Shown: piece after piece, positions 52,213-61,364 of the stretch
Layout: each line of letters opens with the position of its first letter
Position numbering within the stretch: the first letter of the stretch is position 1
NCBI GenBank assembly: GCA_035517775.1
Contig: DATIYF010000006.1
Span: 1 to 63,902 of the forward strand
Direction of reading: 5' to 3'
DNA length: 63,902 nt
Origin: DATIYF01 sp035517775
GTDB lineage: Bacteria > Acidobacteriota > Terriglobia > Terriglobales > Acidobacteriaceae
Position numbers and translations under genes: made by a program
The notes under the pieces: model-generated
The model's database searches: none
Seen by the model: only the letters and a program-made list of their open reading frames with translations
Told to the model about the DNA's origin: nothing

Positions 52213-53618
52213 TGGGCAAGGCGGCCAACATTCTGCTGGTGGATGACGAACCTGGCATGCTGCGGTACATCCGCACCCTGCTGGAAGTGGATGACTACAA
52301 GGTCGAGACCGCCAGCACCGGCGAAGAAGCGCTGCAGCGCGTGCAAAAAGGCTTGCAGCCCGACCTGGTGCTGCTGGATGTCCTTATGCCCGGCATTGAC
52401 GGCCTGCAGACGCTCGAGCAGTTGCGGCAGGCGCGGCCCGGCGTGAAAGTGGTCATGCTCTCCTGCGTCAGCGACACCCGCAAGGTGGTGCAGGCGATGC
52501 GCCTGGGCGCGCACGATTACCTCACCAAGCCCTTTCAGAAGGCCGAGCTCGATGCCGTGATTGACCAGTGCCTGGGAGTGAATCCCCAGAGCGTGACCGG
52601 CGAAGTCGAGGAGCTTTGCGACGATGTGTTCTTCGTGGCCGCCAGCCCGGCCATGCGCAAGATTCGCTCGCAGTCGGCGCTGGTGGCTAACGTGGACATT
52701 CCCGTGCTGCTGCTGGGCGAAAGCGGCTCGGGCAAGGAAGTGCTGGCGCGGCTGATCCACAAGCTTTCGCCGCGCGCCCACCGGACGTTTCTGAAAGTAA
52801 ATTGCGCCGCCGTGCCCGCCGACCTGCTGGAAAGCGAACTGTTCGGCTATGAACCCGGCGCCTTCACCGGGGCAACCCATCCCAAGCCGGGCAAGTTCGA
52901 GCTGTGCAACAAGGGAACCATCCTGCTGGATGAAATCGGCGAGATGCCGCCGCTGTTGCAGGCCAAGCTGCTGCATGTGCTGCAGGACCAGCAATTCTCG
53001 CGCTTGGGCAGCCGCTCGGTGATCAAGGTGGATGTGCGCATTCTGGCGGCCACCAACATCAACATCCCGGAAGCGCTGGCCAGTAAGCGGCTGCGCGAAG
53101 ACCTCTACTACCGGCTGAATGCCTTCACCCTTCAGGTGCCGCCCCTGCGCGAGCGCAAAGAAGAGATTCCCATTCTGCTCAAGCACTTCATGTCGCGGAT
53201 GGCGGAGCGTTACGCGCGACCGCCGCTGCCGCTTTCCTCGACCCTGCTCCAGGCTTGTCTGGACTACACCTGGCCGGGCAATCTGCGGGAACTGAACAAC
53301 TTCATCAAGCGCTACCTGGTGCTGGGCGATGAAAAGCTGGCCATCCATGAGCTCACTCCCAAGGGAGATGGCAACGGGGCGCAGTTTGATCCGGGCGCAC
53401 CCCATGCCGCCGACGCCGGCGGCGGGCTGAAGTCGCTGGCGCGCAGCGCCAAGGACGAGGCCGAAGCCGAGGCCATCGCCAAGGCGCTCGAAACCACCAA
53501 CTGGAACCGCAAGCAGGCGGCCGCCCTGCTCAAGATCAGCTACAAGGCGCTGCTCTACAAGATTCGCCAGTACGGCATTGCTGAAGCCAGGAGCCACAAG
53601 CTGTCGGCGGGCGCGTAG
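52212..53618 (+). CDS. NtrC-family sigma-54 response regulator
   Basis: 468 residues: receiver domain (acid pair D11/D12, phospho-acceptor D56 in LVLLDVLMPG, Lys in YLTKPF), AAA+ domain (Walker A GESGSGKE, sigma-54 loop GAFTGA in YEPGAFTGATH, Walker B GTILLDEIGEMP) and a C-terminal Fis-type HTH (WNRKQAAALLKISYKALLYK). It forms a one-base-overlapping operon with the histidine kinase. The recognition segment ISYKALLYKIR is one residue different from that of the nearby receiver-less activator (ISYRALLYKIR). Two palindromes, possible binding sites, lie 100-190 bp after its stop codon. Confidence 0.95.
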   Translation: MGKAANILLVDDEPGMLRYIRTLLEVDDYKVETASTGEEALQRVQKGLQPDLVLLDVLMPGIDGLQTLEQLRQARPGVKVVMLSCVSDTRKVVQAMRLGAHDYLTKPFQKAELDAVIDQCLGVNPQSVTGEVEELCDDVFFVAASPAMRKIRSQSALVANVDIPVLLLGESGSGKEVLARLIHKLSPRAHRTFLKVNCAAVPADLLESELFGYEPGAFTGATHPKPGKFELCNKGTILLDEIGEMPPLLQAKLLHVLQDQQFSRLGSRSVIKVDVRILAATNINIPEALASKRLREDLYYRLNAFTLQVPPLRERKEEIPILLKHFMSRMAERYARPPLPLSSTLLQACLDYTWPGNLRELNNFIKRYLVLGDEKLAIHELTPKGDGNGAQFDPGAPHAADAGGGLKSLARSAKDEAEAEAIAKALETTNWNRKQAAALLKISYKALLYKIRQYGIAEARSHKLSAGA

Positions 53619-53714
53619 TCCTTGGCGGTGCCGCCTGCCGTGGCCAAGCGTGTCAGGGCCGCGCGCCGGTGCGGCGCAAACCGAGTGAGCTCCCCAACCT
53701 TCCATAGACCCCCT

Positions 53715-53731
53715 TGTGCGACTTTCGCACA
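53715..53731. promoter_or_regulatory. Palindrome TGTGCGA-N3-TCGCACA, copy 1
   Basis: Perfect 7-bp arms around CTT, followed by GGCCCTAAT. An identical-arm second copy is at 53794. Such spacing and symmetry fit an activator binding site or enhancer. Confidence 0.6.
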
Positions 53732-53793
53732 GGCCCTAATTTCGAGAGAAAGCCTCCTGACCATGGCCGGGGACGGTTTTTCTCCAATCCGGC

Positions 53794-53810
53794 TGTGCGA
53801 ACTTCGCACA
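53794..53810. promoter_or_regulatory. Palindrome TGTGCGA-N3-TCGCACA, copy 2
   Basis: Perfect 7-bp arms around ACT, followed by GGCCCCAAT. It starts exactly 79 bp after copy 1, and the similarity extends into the flank. Confidence 0.6.
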
Positions 53811-54123
53811 GGCCCCAATCTCAAAACGAGACGAAATTAGCGGAGTGCCACTTCGTAAATCCGGGGCTTTCCCGGCGGCGGCCAGCCCTCAGGCCGTGAC
53901 GCGCGGCGCTGAAACGAAACGAGATAGCTGCGCTGTTTCCACGCGGCCCCAGGTTTTCGGGCTTTTTCCGCAGTCCCTGGAACTCGTGCCTTGACCGATT
54001 CACCGGCACCTCCAAACCAGAAATTCGTGATATGCTCTCACCCCTTCCCCTGAAACTCACTCTGGTGAGGCAGGAGGGGTCTGTGCCGCAGCGGCCCTCC
54101 ATCCTCAAGTTTTGGGGCGCGCC

Positions 54124-56130
54124 ATGGAACTGTTCTGCAGCAGGAAGTGCAATGTCTGGTTAGTGGTTCTGTTTCTCGTCTTTGCCGGCCGCGGGCTGGT
54201 AGCCGCGGACTGGCCTCCCATCACTCCGGAAGAGCAGGCCATGACCAGTGTTCCCGGCCAGCCGGGCGCGCCGGCGGTGATCCTGCTGCGCCAGGAGACC
54301 GATGACGACATGCTGCATTACCACTCGGTGGTGATGCGGATCAAGATTCTCACCGAGGCCGGGCGCAAGTACGCCGACGTGGAGATTCCTTACAACCGCC
54401 ATCGCTCGGGGATTGCCGCGGTCAGCGGCAGAACCGTCCATGCCGATGGCTCAATCGTCACCATGCAAGGCAAGCCGCTCGACAAGGTGGTGGTGAAAGC
54501 GCACGGGCTGAGGATTTACGAGAAATCTTTCAATCTTCCCGACGCGCAGGTGGGGAGCATTCTCGATTACCGCTATGAGTACCGCTACGCCGATCAGTGG
54601 CTGTTCCCGCCGGAGTGGATCGTGCAGTCTGACCTGTTTGAGAAGAAGGTCATGTTCAAGTTCGTGCCCTACAACAAGGAGTGGGAGCACAACGGCCACG
54701 AGGGTCAGGGGGTGGCCTGGACGCACTTTCTGCCCAAGCCGCACGAGCCGGTATTGCACAAGCCGATCCAGAACTCGCTGGGAAACTCATCCGCGGACTG
54801 GGTGGACCTGGAGATGGACGATGTGCCGGCCTTCGTGGAGGAGCCGTATATGCCTCCGCCCGACGAGCTGAAGTGGAGAGTGGAGTTTTACTATCGCACC
54901 GGCTACAAGCCAGACGAGTTCTGGAAGGAAGAGGGCAAGGACTGGAACAAAGAGGTGGATAGTTTCCTGGGCCGGAAGAAGGGCGTGGAGGAAGCTACCG
55001 CGCAGATCGTGAACGGCGCCGCCACGCCCGAAGACAAGGTCAAGAAGATTTACTACTTCGTCTCGCGCCTGGAAAACCAGAGCTATGATCCGCCGCGCGG
55101 CGCGGAGGAGGCGCACACCCTGGGCATCAAGGCCAATCGCGGCGTAGAGGATGTGCTGCAGCAGAAAAGCGGCGACCATGACGAACTGAACCGGCTGTTC
55201 GTGGCCATGGTGCGCGCCGCGGGCCTGCAGGCCTGGCTGATGCGCGTGCCCGACCGCAGCCAGAACTTCTTCGAGCCGCAATTCCTGAGCAGCGACCAGT
55301 TCGACGGCGAGGTCGCCATCGTGCAACTCGACGGTAAAGACGTAGATCTGGACCCCGGCACCAAGTTCTGTCCTTACGGCCTGCTCAACTGGCGCTACTC
55401 CGGGGACCAGGGGCAGCGGCAAAGCGCGGGCAAGGGAACGGAATTATCCACCAGCACCATGAGCAACTATAACGACGCCATGGTGCAGCGCCTGGCCCGG
55501 CTGCAGCTGACCGATCACGGCGCGGTGGAGGGCACGCTGGTAGTTGGTTTTTACGGCATTGAGGCCATGATCCGCCGGCAGGAAGGCGGTCACACCGACG
55601 ATGCGGGCCGCAAGAAGCTGCTGGAAGATGAGATTCGCAGCTGGCTGCCCGGCGGCAGCGAGGTCACGCTCATTGAAAATCCGCTGTGGCCCAACACCGA
55701 ACTGCCGCTGATCGCCAAGTTCAAGATCAGCAGCCCGCTGGCTGCCAGCGCGGGCAAGCGCTGGATCATCCCGGTTCATGTGCTTCAGGTCAACGACAAG
55801 GCTTTATTCTCCGCCTCCAGCCGCGAGAACCCCATCTACTTCGACTACCCCTACCGTGAAGTGGATGAAGTTCACATTACCATTCCTCCCGGGATGCAGT
55901 TCGAGAGCCTGCCCTCTGGCGAAGAGGACCGCCTGAAATATGCGGTTTACAGCACACAGCTCAAGCAGGAAACACCCGATACCATTATGGCGGTGCGGCA
56001 AGTGGCCCTGGCTACAGCGCTCTTCGGAGCCGGCGAATATAAAGATGTCAAAGGTTTCTACGACAAGGTGAAGGCCGGCGACGATCAACAGGCCATTCTG
56101 AAGGCGGTGGTGCATGTGGCGGGCAATTAG
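54124..56130 (+). CDS. DUF3857/transglutaminase-like protein, catalytic residues lost
   Basis: 668 residues with a signal peptide (about 1-28; WLVVLFLVFAGRGLVAA). An N-terminal DUF3857 domain (YHSVVMRIKILTEAGRKYAD; QVGSILDYRYEYRYADQWLF) is followed by a transglutaminase-like domain. The position of the nucleophile Cys (GDCKDK in the next gene) reads GDHDEL (residues 350-355; His352), and the catalytic His (FDHAIVAIEL in the next gene) is FDGEVAIVQL. The Asp of the DLDPG motif remains. This suggests a non-enzymatic periplasmic partner. It overlaps the next, intact paralogue by 17 bases. The ATG at 54124 is preferred to a TTG at 54112 because the signal peptide begins there. Confidence 0.75.
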   Translation: MELFCSRKCNVWLVVLFLVFAGRGLVAADWPPITPEEQAMTSVPGQPGAPAVILLRQETDDDMLHYHSVVMRIKILTEAGRKYADVEIPYNRHRSGIAAVSGRTVHADGSIVTMQGKPLDKVVVKAHGLRIYEKSFNLPDAQVGSILDYRYEYRYADQWLFPPEWIVQSDLFEKKVMFKFVPYNKEWEHNGHEGQGVAWTHFLPKPHEPVLHKPIQNSLGNSSADWVDLEMDDVPAFVEEPYMPPPDELKWRVEFYYRTGYKPDEFWKEEGKDWNKEVDSFLGRKKGVEEATAQIVNGAATPEDKVKKIYYFVSRLENQSYDPPRGAEEAHTLGIKANRGVEDVLQQKSGDHDELNRLFVAMVRAAGLQAWLMRVPDRSQNFFEPQFLSSDQFDGEVAIVQLDGKDVDLDPGTKFCPYGLLNWRYSGDQGQRQSAGKGTELSTSTMSNYNDAMVQRLARLQLTDHGAVEGTLVVGFYGIEAMIRRQEGGHTDDAGRKKLLEDEIRSWLPGGSEVTLIENPLWPNTELPLIAKFKISSPLAASAGKRWIIPVHVLQVNDKALFSASSRENPIYFDYPYREVDEVHITIPPGMQFESLPSGEEDRLKYAVYSTQLKQETPDTIMAVRQVALATALFGAGEYKDVKGFYDKVKAGDDQQAILKAVVHVAGN

Positions 56131-58060
56131 AACAGCCGGCTGGTTCGGGCTGGCGCTGCTGCTGGCCGCCGCGCCGCTGCGCGCGGCGGTGCCCGACTGG
56201 GTGCGCCAGGCCGCGGCCCAGACTTTGCCCGCCTACGCGGCAGATACCGACGCGGTGGTGTTGCTCGATGCCAGCGACAACACCCTCACCGGCAGCGGCG
56301 AGTATGTCGAGCACTACCGGCGGGTGGTGAAAATCCTGCGCCAGGAAGGCCGCGACGAAGGCGATTGGCGGGTTTATATCGGCCACCAGGAAAAGCTTCT
56401 CTCGGTTCATGCCTGGAGCCTTGACAGCGCGGGGCATGAGTATGAGTTGAAAGAAAAAGATTTCACCCTGGTCAGCCCATATAGCGAAGGCATGTATGAA
56501 GACATCCAGTATCGCGCCGCCACCGCGCCGGCCGCGGCCCCGGGCTCGGTCATCGCGCTGGAATCGGAAGTGCGGCGGCATGCCTGGGTGAATCAGCTCG
56601 ATTGGATCTTTCAGGAAGAGAATCCGGTGCGCGAGGCCGAGTTCAGCGTGCAGTTGCCGCCAGGGTGGGAGTGCAAGGGGCTGCAGGAAACTGCGGGGCC
56701 GGCGGCAATCGCGCCTTCCGCCACCGCCTGCCAGTGGACGGTGCACGATGTGCCGCGCATCGAGAAGGAGCCGAATCGGCCTTCTTACCTGGCCCTTTCC
56801 CAACGCATGGAGGTTGTTTTCTTTGGGCCGGGGGAGACTTCCGCGGCTTCCTGGGACGGCCTGGCGCACTGGTACAGCGGCCTGACCGCCGGACGGCATG
56901 ACCCCACGCCGGAAGTTACGGCCAAGGCGCAGGAGCTGACGGCGGGAAAAACCGACTTCGATTCGCGGGTGCGCGCGCTGACTTTGTTCCTGCAGGCTGA
57001 GGTGCGCTATGTGGGCATTGAGATCGGCATCGGCGGATTTCAGCCCCACCCGGCGAGCGACGTGTTCCGTCTTCGCTACGGCGACTGCAAGGACAAAGCC
57101 ACGCTGCTGATGGCGATGCTGGACGCGGTGGGGGTTAAATCCGACTACGTGCTCATTGACGTGCGTCATGGCGTGGTGAGGCCCGACCTGCCCTCGGCGC
57201 TGTTCGATCATGCCATCGTGGCCATCGAGCTGCCGCCGGGAACGGATACGGCAAGCTACCAGGCCGTGATCACGGCAAAGAGCGGCAAGCGCTATCTGCT
57301 GTTTGATCCCACCGATGAATACACTCCGCTGGGGGATCTGCGCTCGGCTTTGCAGGACAGCTATGCGCTGCTGGTGACCGGCTCCGGTGGCGAACTGCTG
57401 CACACGCCCCTGCTTCCGCCCGCGGACAACCGGCTGGGCCGTGAGGGCCACTTTACCCTGGATGCCAATGGGGTGCTGGAGGGCGAGATCACAGAGGTGC
57501 GCAGCGGCGACCATGCGCGTTACGTACGCTCGCTGCTGCGCCAAGCCTCGCAACAGGAGCGCTCGCGCGTGCTGGAGCGCGGGCTGAACGAATCGCTGAA
57601 GGGCTTTACCCTGGAAAACAGCGATGTGCAGGAACTGGACCATTGCCAGAAGAACCTGGTGCTGACCTTGAAATTCAGCGCGCCGGAGTATGGGCAGACG
57701 CGCGGGCCTCTGATGCTGGTGCGGCCGCGGGTGCTCGATGAGAAGAGCTTTGAGGTGGAAAGCAAGCCCCGGCATTATCCCTTCGTGCTGGGCAGCACCT
57801 CCGATGAGACCGATACCTACGAGATTCAAGTCCCGGCCGGCTACAAGGTGGATGACGTTCCCGACCCGGTGAAAGTGGATATGGGGTTTGCCAGCTACCA
57901 GAGCAAGGTCGAGGTGAACGGCGATAAGATCCGCTATTGGCGTGAGCTTACCGTGCGCCAGATGCGGGTGAGCCCGGAGAAAATTTCCGACCTGCGCAAA
58001 TTCGAGGGCATTGTCGGCGCCGACGAGATGTCGGCGGTGGTGCTGATGCGCGCGCAGTGA
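56114..58060 (+). CDS. DUF3857/transglutaminase-like protein, intact catalytic triad
   Basis: 648 residues with a signal peptide (TAGWFGLALLLAAAPLRAA). DUF3857 domain: NTLTGSGEYVEHYRRVVKIL, GSVIALESEVRRHAWVNQL. Transglutaminase triad: Cys325 in RYGDCKDKATLLMAML, His in FDHAIVAIELPPG and Asp in LFDPTDEYTPLG. A C-terminal DUF2569/DUF3858-like beta region follows. The family is secreted and has unknown substrate; transglutaminase-like domains often cleave or cross-link peptide bonds, or modify proteins. It is translationally linked to the inactive paralogue 54124-56130, overlapping it by 17 bases. The two probably form a pair. Confidence 0.83.
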   Translation: MWRAIRTAGWFGLALLLAAAPLRAAVPDWVRQAAAQTLPAYAADTDAVVLLDASDNTLTGSGEYVEHYRRVVKILRQEGRDEGDWRVYIGHQEKLLSVHAWSLDSAGHEYELKEKDFTLVSPYSEGMYEDIQYRAATAPAAAPGSVIALESEVRRHAWVNQLDWIFQEENPVREAEFSVQLPPGWECKGLQETAGPAAIAPSATACQWTVHDVPRIEKEPNRPSYLALSQRMEVVFFGPGETSAASWDGLAHWYSGLTAGRHDPTPEVTAKAQELTAGKTDFDSRVRALTLFLQAEVRYVGIEIGIGGFQPHPASDVFRLRYGDCKDKATLLMAMLDAVGVKSDYVLIDVRHGVVRPDLPSALFDHAIVAIELPPGTDTASYQAVITAKSGKRYLLFDPTDEYTPLGDLRSALQDSYALLVTGSGGELLHTPLLPPADNRLGREGHFTLDANGVLEGEITEVRSGDHARYVRSLLRQASQQERSRVLERGLNESLKGFTLENSDVQELDHCQKNLVLTLKFSAPEYGQTRGPLMLVRPRVLDEKSFEVESKPRHYPFVLGSTSDETDTYEIQVPAGYKVDDVPDPVKVDMGFASYQSKVEVNGDKIRYWRELTVRQMRVSPEKISDLRKFEGIVGADEMSAVVLMRAQ

Positions 58061-58091
58061 GCCGCGATTGCTTCCTGATAGAGCTGTTCAG

Positions 58092-61000
58092 CTATTGGAC
58101 GGTAAGCTGCACCGTGGTGGTATGGGTGACGGTTCCGCAGACTCCGTTCACCGTAATGGTGTAGGTTCCCGCCGGAGTGCCGGTGGTGTTCGTGGTGGTG
58201 CCGGAAGAGCCGCACCCCGCCTGCAGCATGACCAGGCCAAGAAATGCGGCTGCCAGCACAGCCAACAGAATCTTGCGCAGGCGCGAGTTCTTGCCGCCCA
58301 TCCCTGCCAGCGCCAGGCCCGAGACTGGCAACCAGAAGGCGTAAAAAGGCGCTCCGCCATGCCACAGGCGGACCGTGGTGGTGACCCGCTCGGTGGTGTT
58401 GATCACCAGCATGGAAGAGGCCGGGCCGTTGGCGAGATTGGGAAATGGCGTGGTGCTGAAGGCGCAGGTGGCCCCGGTGGGCAGGCCGGAGCCGCAGCTC
58501 AAAGAGACGTTATCGGGAATTGGCCCGGTGGGCGTGACCGTGACTTTATAAGAGGCCGGAGTGCCGGCAGGCTCGGTAGCAGTCGGGGGATCCACGCTGA
58601 TGCCGAAATCGTTGACCACCGTGCTGATGCTGGCGGTGGCGGCCGGGGTATTGGAGCCATTGACGCTGACGCTGGCGCTGTTTCCCAGATTGCCCGCAAC
58701 CGTGGGTGTAACCGTCACGGTAACAGTCGGCTTGGCGCCCGAGCTCACCGTACCCAGGCTGCAGGTGATGGTGAAGTTGACCTCTGAGCCGCACCCGCCG
58801 GAGGCGCTGGCAGTGGCCGTCGCCGTCAGGGAAGGTGGCAGGTTGTCCACGAAAGTGATGCCGTTGTTTAGATCGCCATTGTTCGTGATCGTGTAGGTGA
58901 AGGTGACCTGGTTGCCAATTCCTACCGGGTTTGCGCTGACCGTAGCGGACATGCTGAGATTCACGGCCGGCCCCAGGCGGGCGATGAAGGCATCGCTGGG
59001 CCCATCGAGCAGGCCGTGCCCGGTAAGCGGGCTGATGATGGGGAAGTTGTTGGAGGAAGTTTCCCCCGCCACAAAGATATTGCCCTGCGCATTCACGGCC
59101 ACACTGGTGCCGCGGTCGCTGCCCGCGCCGCCGAGATAACTGGAACTATGGCCGCTATCGGTGGCGGTGACCGCACTCGTAGCAATACGGGTCACGAAGG
59201 CATCGGTCCCGCCGCCGGTGCCGGCCTGGATGGGGTTCTGGGTGTGGAAGTCGGCAGAATTCGTCCAGCCGGTAATGTAGGCCCCGCCGGTGGAGGCGCC
59301 AGTGTCCAGAGTTATGGCCAGGCCCACGTCATTGCCGCTTCCTCCGAGGTACGTGAAGTAGTTCAGGGGGACGGTCGTCGTGGTGCAGGTGGTCCCCACG
59401 CAGGCAATGCCCAATTTGGCGAGGAAAGCGTCGGTGGCCGTCGCTCCGGCCGGGCAGGTGGCGGGATTGGTGGGGTCGTCAAGACAGTTCTGAAAGACGG
59501 CAGTTCCGCTGGCAGGCGTGAAGCTGAAGTCGGTGGAGTTGGTCGAGCCGGTGACGTAGGCGCTTCCGCCCGAATCCACGGCGACGCCGTAGCCAATGTC
59601 ATCGCCACTGCCACCAAGATATGTCGAGTAGAGCAACTGGGCCGCCGGCGCCAGCGCGGGATTCAGCTTGGCGACGAATACGTCGAGCGCGGTGAGGTTG
59701 GTTGGGCAGGGAGAAGTATCGGGAGCGGAATCGAGACAGCCCTGGTAAGAATCGAGCAGGGGAAAATCCAGGCAGGAAGTGCTCGTGGGATCGCAGCCGA
59801 TGTGCTGAAAATTCGTGCCGCCGGTGATGTAGACATCGCCGGTCGAATCCACGGCCACGCCTCCGCCTACGGCCAGCCCATTCGAGGGAAAGCCGCCGCC
59901 GAAGTAGGTGGAGTACGCCAGGCTGCTTGACCCCGGAAGGGCAGTATCAATCCGGGTGAGAAAGAACTGGTTGGTGGCCCGCGAGGTGGATTGAAACGCA
60001 GCGGGAGTGACCGGGTAGTCGGACGAGGTGGTCACGCCGATCACGTAGGCCTTGCCCTTGTTGTCGAGGGTGAATCCGCTGGCAGTTTCATTGCCGCTGC
60101 CGGCGAGATAGGTGGAGTAAAGAATGGTGGAACCGGTGGGATCCAGTTCGCTCACAAAAGCGTGATTGCCGGCAGACAGCGAGGAATAGGTCAAGCCATT
60201 GAACGACGGAAAATCAGGCGAGTTGGTGGTGCCGGCGACAAAGACATCGAAGCCGGTATCCACACCAATTCCCGCGGTTGTGTCAACGCCCGAACCGCCC
60301 AGATATGTGGTAAAACCGACGGCCGAGCCGCCGTTGATGAGCTTGATGACAAAGACGTTCGCCGCGCCCTTGAGTAAAGGCGGAGTATCGCCGCTGGGCA
60401 CGGGGAAATCGCTCGAGGTAGTCGGGCCGGCAAGATAGATGTCGGAACCGGGGTCAATGGCCAGCGCCGGGCAGCCGGAAGCGGGCGTGCCCGTGATGGC
60501 GGAGCAGCCTTCATCGCCCGAGCCGCCAATAAAGGTGGAATAGCTCAGCACGGGATCAATTACCAGGGCACGGCTGCGGTCGTAGGCGCCGAGCTCAAAG
60601 CCAACCTCGTGGCTGCTGAGCAGAACAAAGCGCCCTGCCACCGGCTGGCGCTCGCCGCCAACGAGCTGATAAACGCGCGGCGCTTCGAAGCGGACCTTGG
60701 CATCCGCAGCCGGCAGGAGCAGATTGCCTTGAGCATCGAGCCTGGGGTTCGCGGTCCCCTCGAAATGCAGTTTGATTTGCGCGGGGTCAGCGCCGGGAGC
60801 GATCACGAAGTCATATTCCAGGCGGCCCGCGTTTCCGTAATAAGCCAGATCAATGCCGGGATAAACCTGGGAGTAGCGCACTCTGGCAAACTGGGGAATA
60901 TTGCGCCGCCACTTGGCCGGATCGTTGCCAATGAAGTAATTGCTATGGCCGGGCAGGCGATCTTCTCCGCTGAGGCTGGCGGCTGGCTGGGCGCCGGCCG

Positions 61001-61364
61001 GGCTCATGCGCAAGACCTCGACCTTGCGCTGGTGGCGGGCGAAGGACTGCAACTCGAGGACCGCCTCGTCGGGGGTAAGAAACAGCCCGTAGCCGCTTCC
61101 GCGCGCCAGAAATTTAACTCGGGGATCACTTTGGCCCTGGTTGGGTTCGAAAATCAGGGGAAGGGCGGCGAAGGTGGAGGAAGCTTTGCCGCCCGGCGGG
61201 GCCTGGGCGGGGGAAAGCCGGGCTAACGGCAGCAGCTTCGCAACCGCAGGCACGCCTACGCCGCCGTGTGACAGCAGAAGCGCGCCGGTTGCCAGGGCCG
61301 CCAGCACAGAGGATGCCATCCAGACACGGCCAGCCCTCCACCACCCACAGCGGTTCAATCTCAC
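58092..61364 (-). CDS. SBBP-repeat cell-surface protein with DUF11 and C-terminal anchor-like module
   Basis: 1090 residues. A signal or anchor segment (about 13-35), an N-terminal domain with PLIFEPNQGQSDPRVKFLAR, GHSNYFIGNDPAKWRRNIPQ and YSQVYPGIDLAYYG, then about eight SBBP (beta-propeller-like) repeats such as LGGSGVDTTAGIGVDTGFDV and YLGGSGDDIGYGVAVDSGGS. A DUF11-type domain (NLSMSATVSANPVGIGNQVT) and Ig-like domains follow. The end has LPVSG (1012-1016), a hydrophobic stretch, a basic KNSRLRK, a second hydrophobic stretch and lipobox-like LQAGC (Cys1051), then a short Thr-rich beta domain. The GTG start at 61364 has GGGAGG upstream. Confidence 0.78.
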   Translation of the reverse strand: MRLNRCGWWRAGRVWMASSVLAALATGALLLSHGGVGVPAVAKLLPLARLSPAQAPPGGKASSTFAALPLIFEPNQGQSDPRVKFLARGSGYGLFLTPDEAVLELQSFARHQRKVEVLRMSPAGAQPAASLSGEDRLPGHSNYFIGNDPAKWRRNIPQFARVRYSQVYPGIDLAYYGNAGRLEYDFVIAPGADPAQIKLHFEGTANPRLDAQGNLLLPAADAKVRFEAPRVYQLVGGERQPVAGRFVLLSSHEVGFELGAYDRSRALVIDPVLSYSTFIGGSGDEGCSAITGTPASGCPALAIDPGSDIYLAGPTTSSDFPVPSGDTPPLLKGAANVFVIKLINGGSAVGFTTYLGGSGVDTTAGIGVDTGFDVFVAGTTNSPDFPSFNGLTYSSLSAGNHAFVSELDPTGSTILYSTYLAGSGNETASGFTLDNKGKAYVIGVTTSSDYPVTPAAFQSTSRATNQFFLTRIDTALPGSSSLAYSTYFGGGFPSNGLAVGGGVAVDSTGDVYITGGTNFQHIGCDPTSTSCLDFPLLDSYQGCLDSAPDTSPCPTNLTALDVFVAKLNPALAPAAQLLYSTYLGGSGDDIGYGVAVDSGGSAYVTGSTNSTDFSFTPASGTAVFQNCLDDPTNPATCPAGATATDAFLAKLGIACVGTTCTTTTVPLNYFTYLGGSGNDVGLAITLDTGASTGGAYITGWTNSADFHTQNPIQAGTGGGTDAFVTRIATSAVTATDSGHSSSYLGGAGSDRGTSVAVNAQGNIFVAGETSSNNFPIISPLTGHGLLDGPSDAFIARLGPAVNLSMSATVSANPVGIGNQVTFTYTITNNGDLNNGITFVDNLPPSLTATATASASGGCGSEVNFTITCSLGTVSSGAKPTVTVTVTPTVAGNLGNSASVSVNGSNTPAATASISTVVNDFGISVDPPTATEPAGTPASYKVTVTPTGPIPDNVSLSCGSGLPTGATCAFSTTPFPNLANGPASSMLVINTTERVTTTVRLWHGGAPFYAFWLPVSGLALAGMGGKNSRLRKILLAVLAAAFLGLVMLQAGCGSSGTTTNTTGTPAGTYTITVNGVCGTVTHTTTVQLTVQ

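Larger units (their letters stand above)
53619..54123. other. Intergenic region with paired palindromes
   Basis: 505 bp between the regulator and the first DUF3857 gene. No convincing gene. It holds two 17-bp palindromes (listed separately). I looked for a -24/-12 promoter (GG, ten bases, GC in the right context) between them and the next gene and found only near misses. Confidence 0.5.

Noticed and set aside
53851..54110. A -24/-12 sigma-54 promoter served by the paired palindromes
   Set aside because: Every GG plus ten bases was checked by eye; only weak or wrong-context hits (for example CCGGGG...GGC at 53861-53877, and GGCACC...CC at 54005-54018) were found.
56048..57829. A 593-codon open frame antisense to the second DUF3857 gene
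   Set aside because: It lacks family features and is a mirror of GC-rich codon use. The sense frame has a signal peptide and catalytic motifs.
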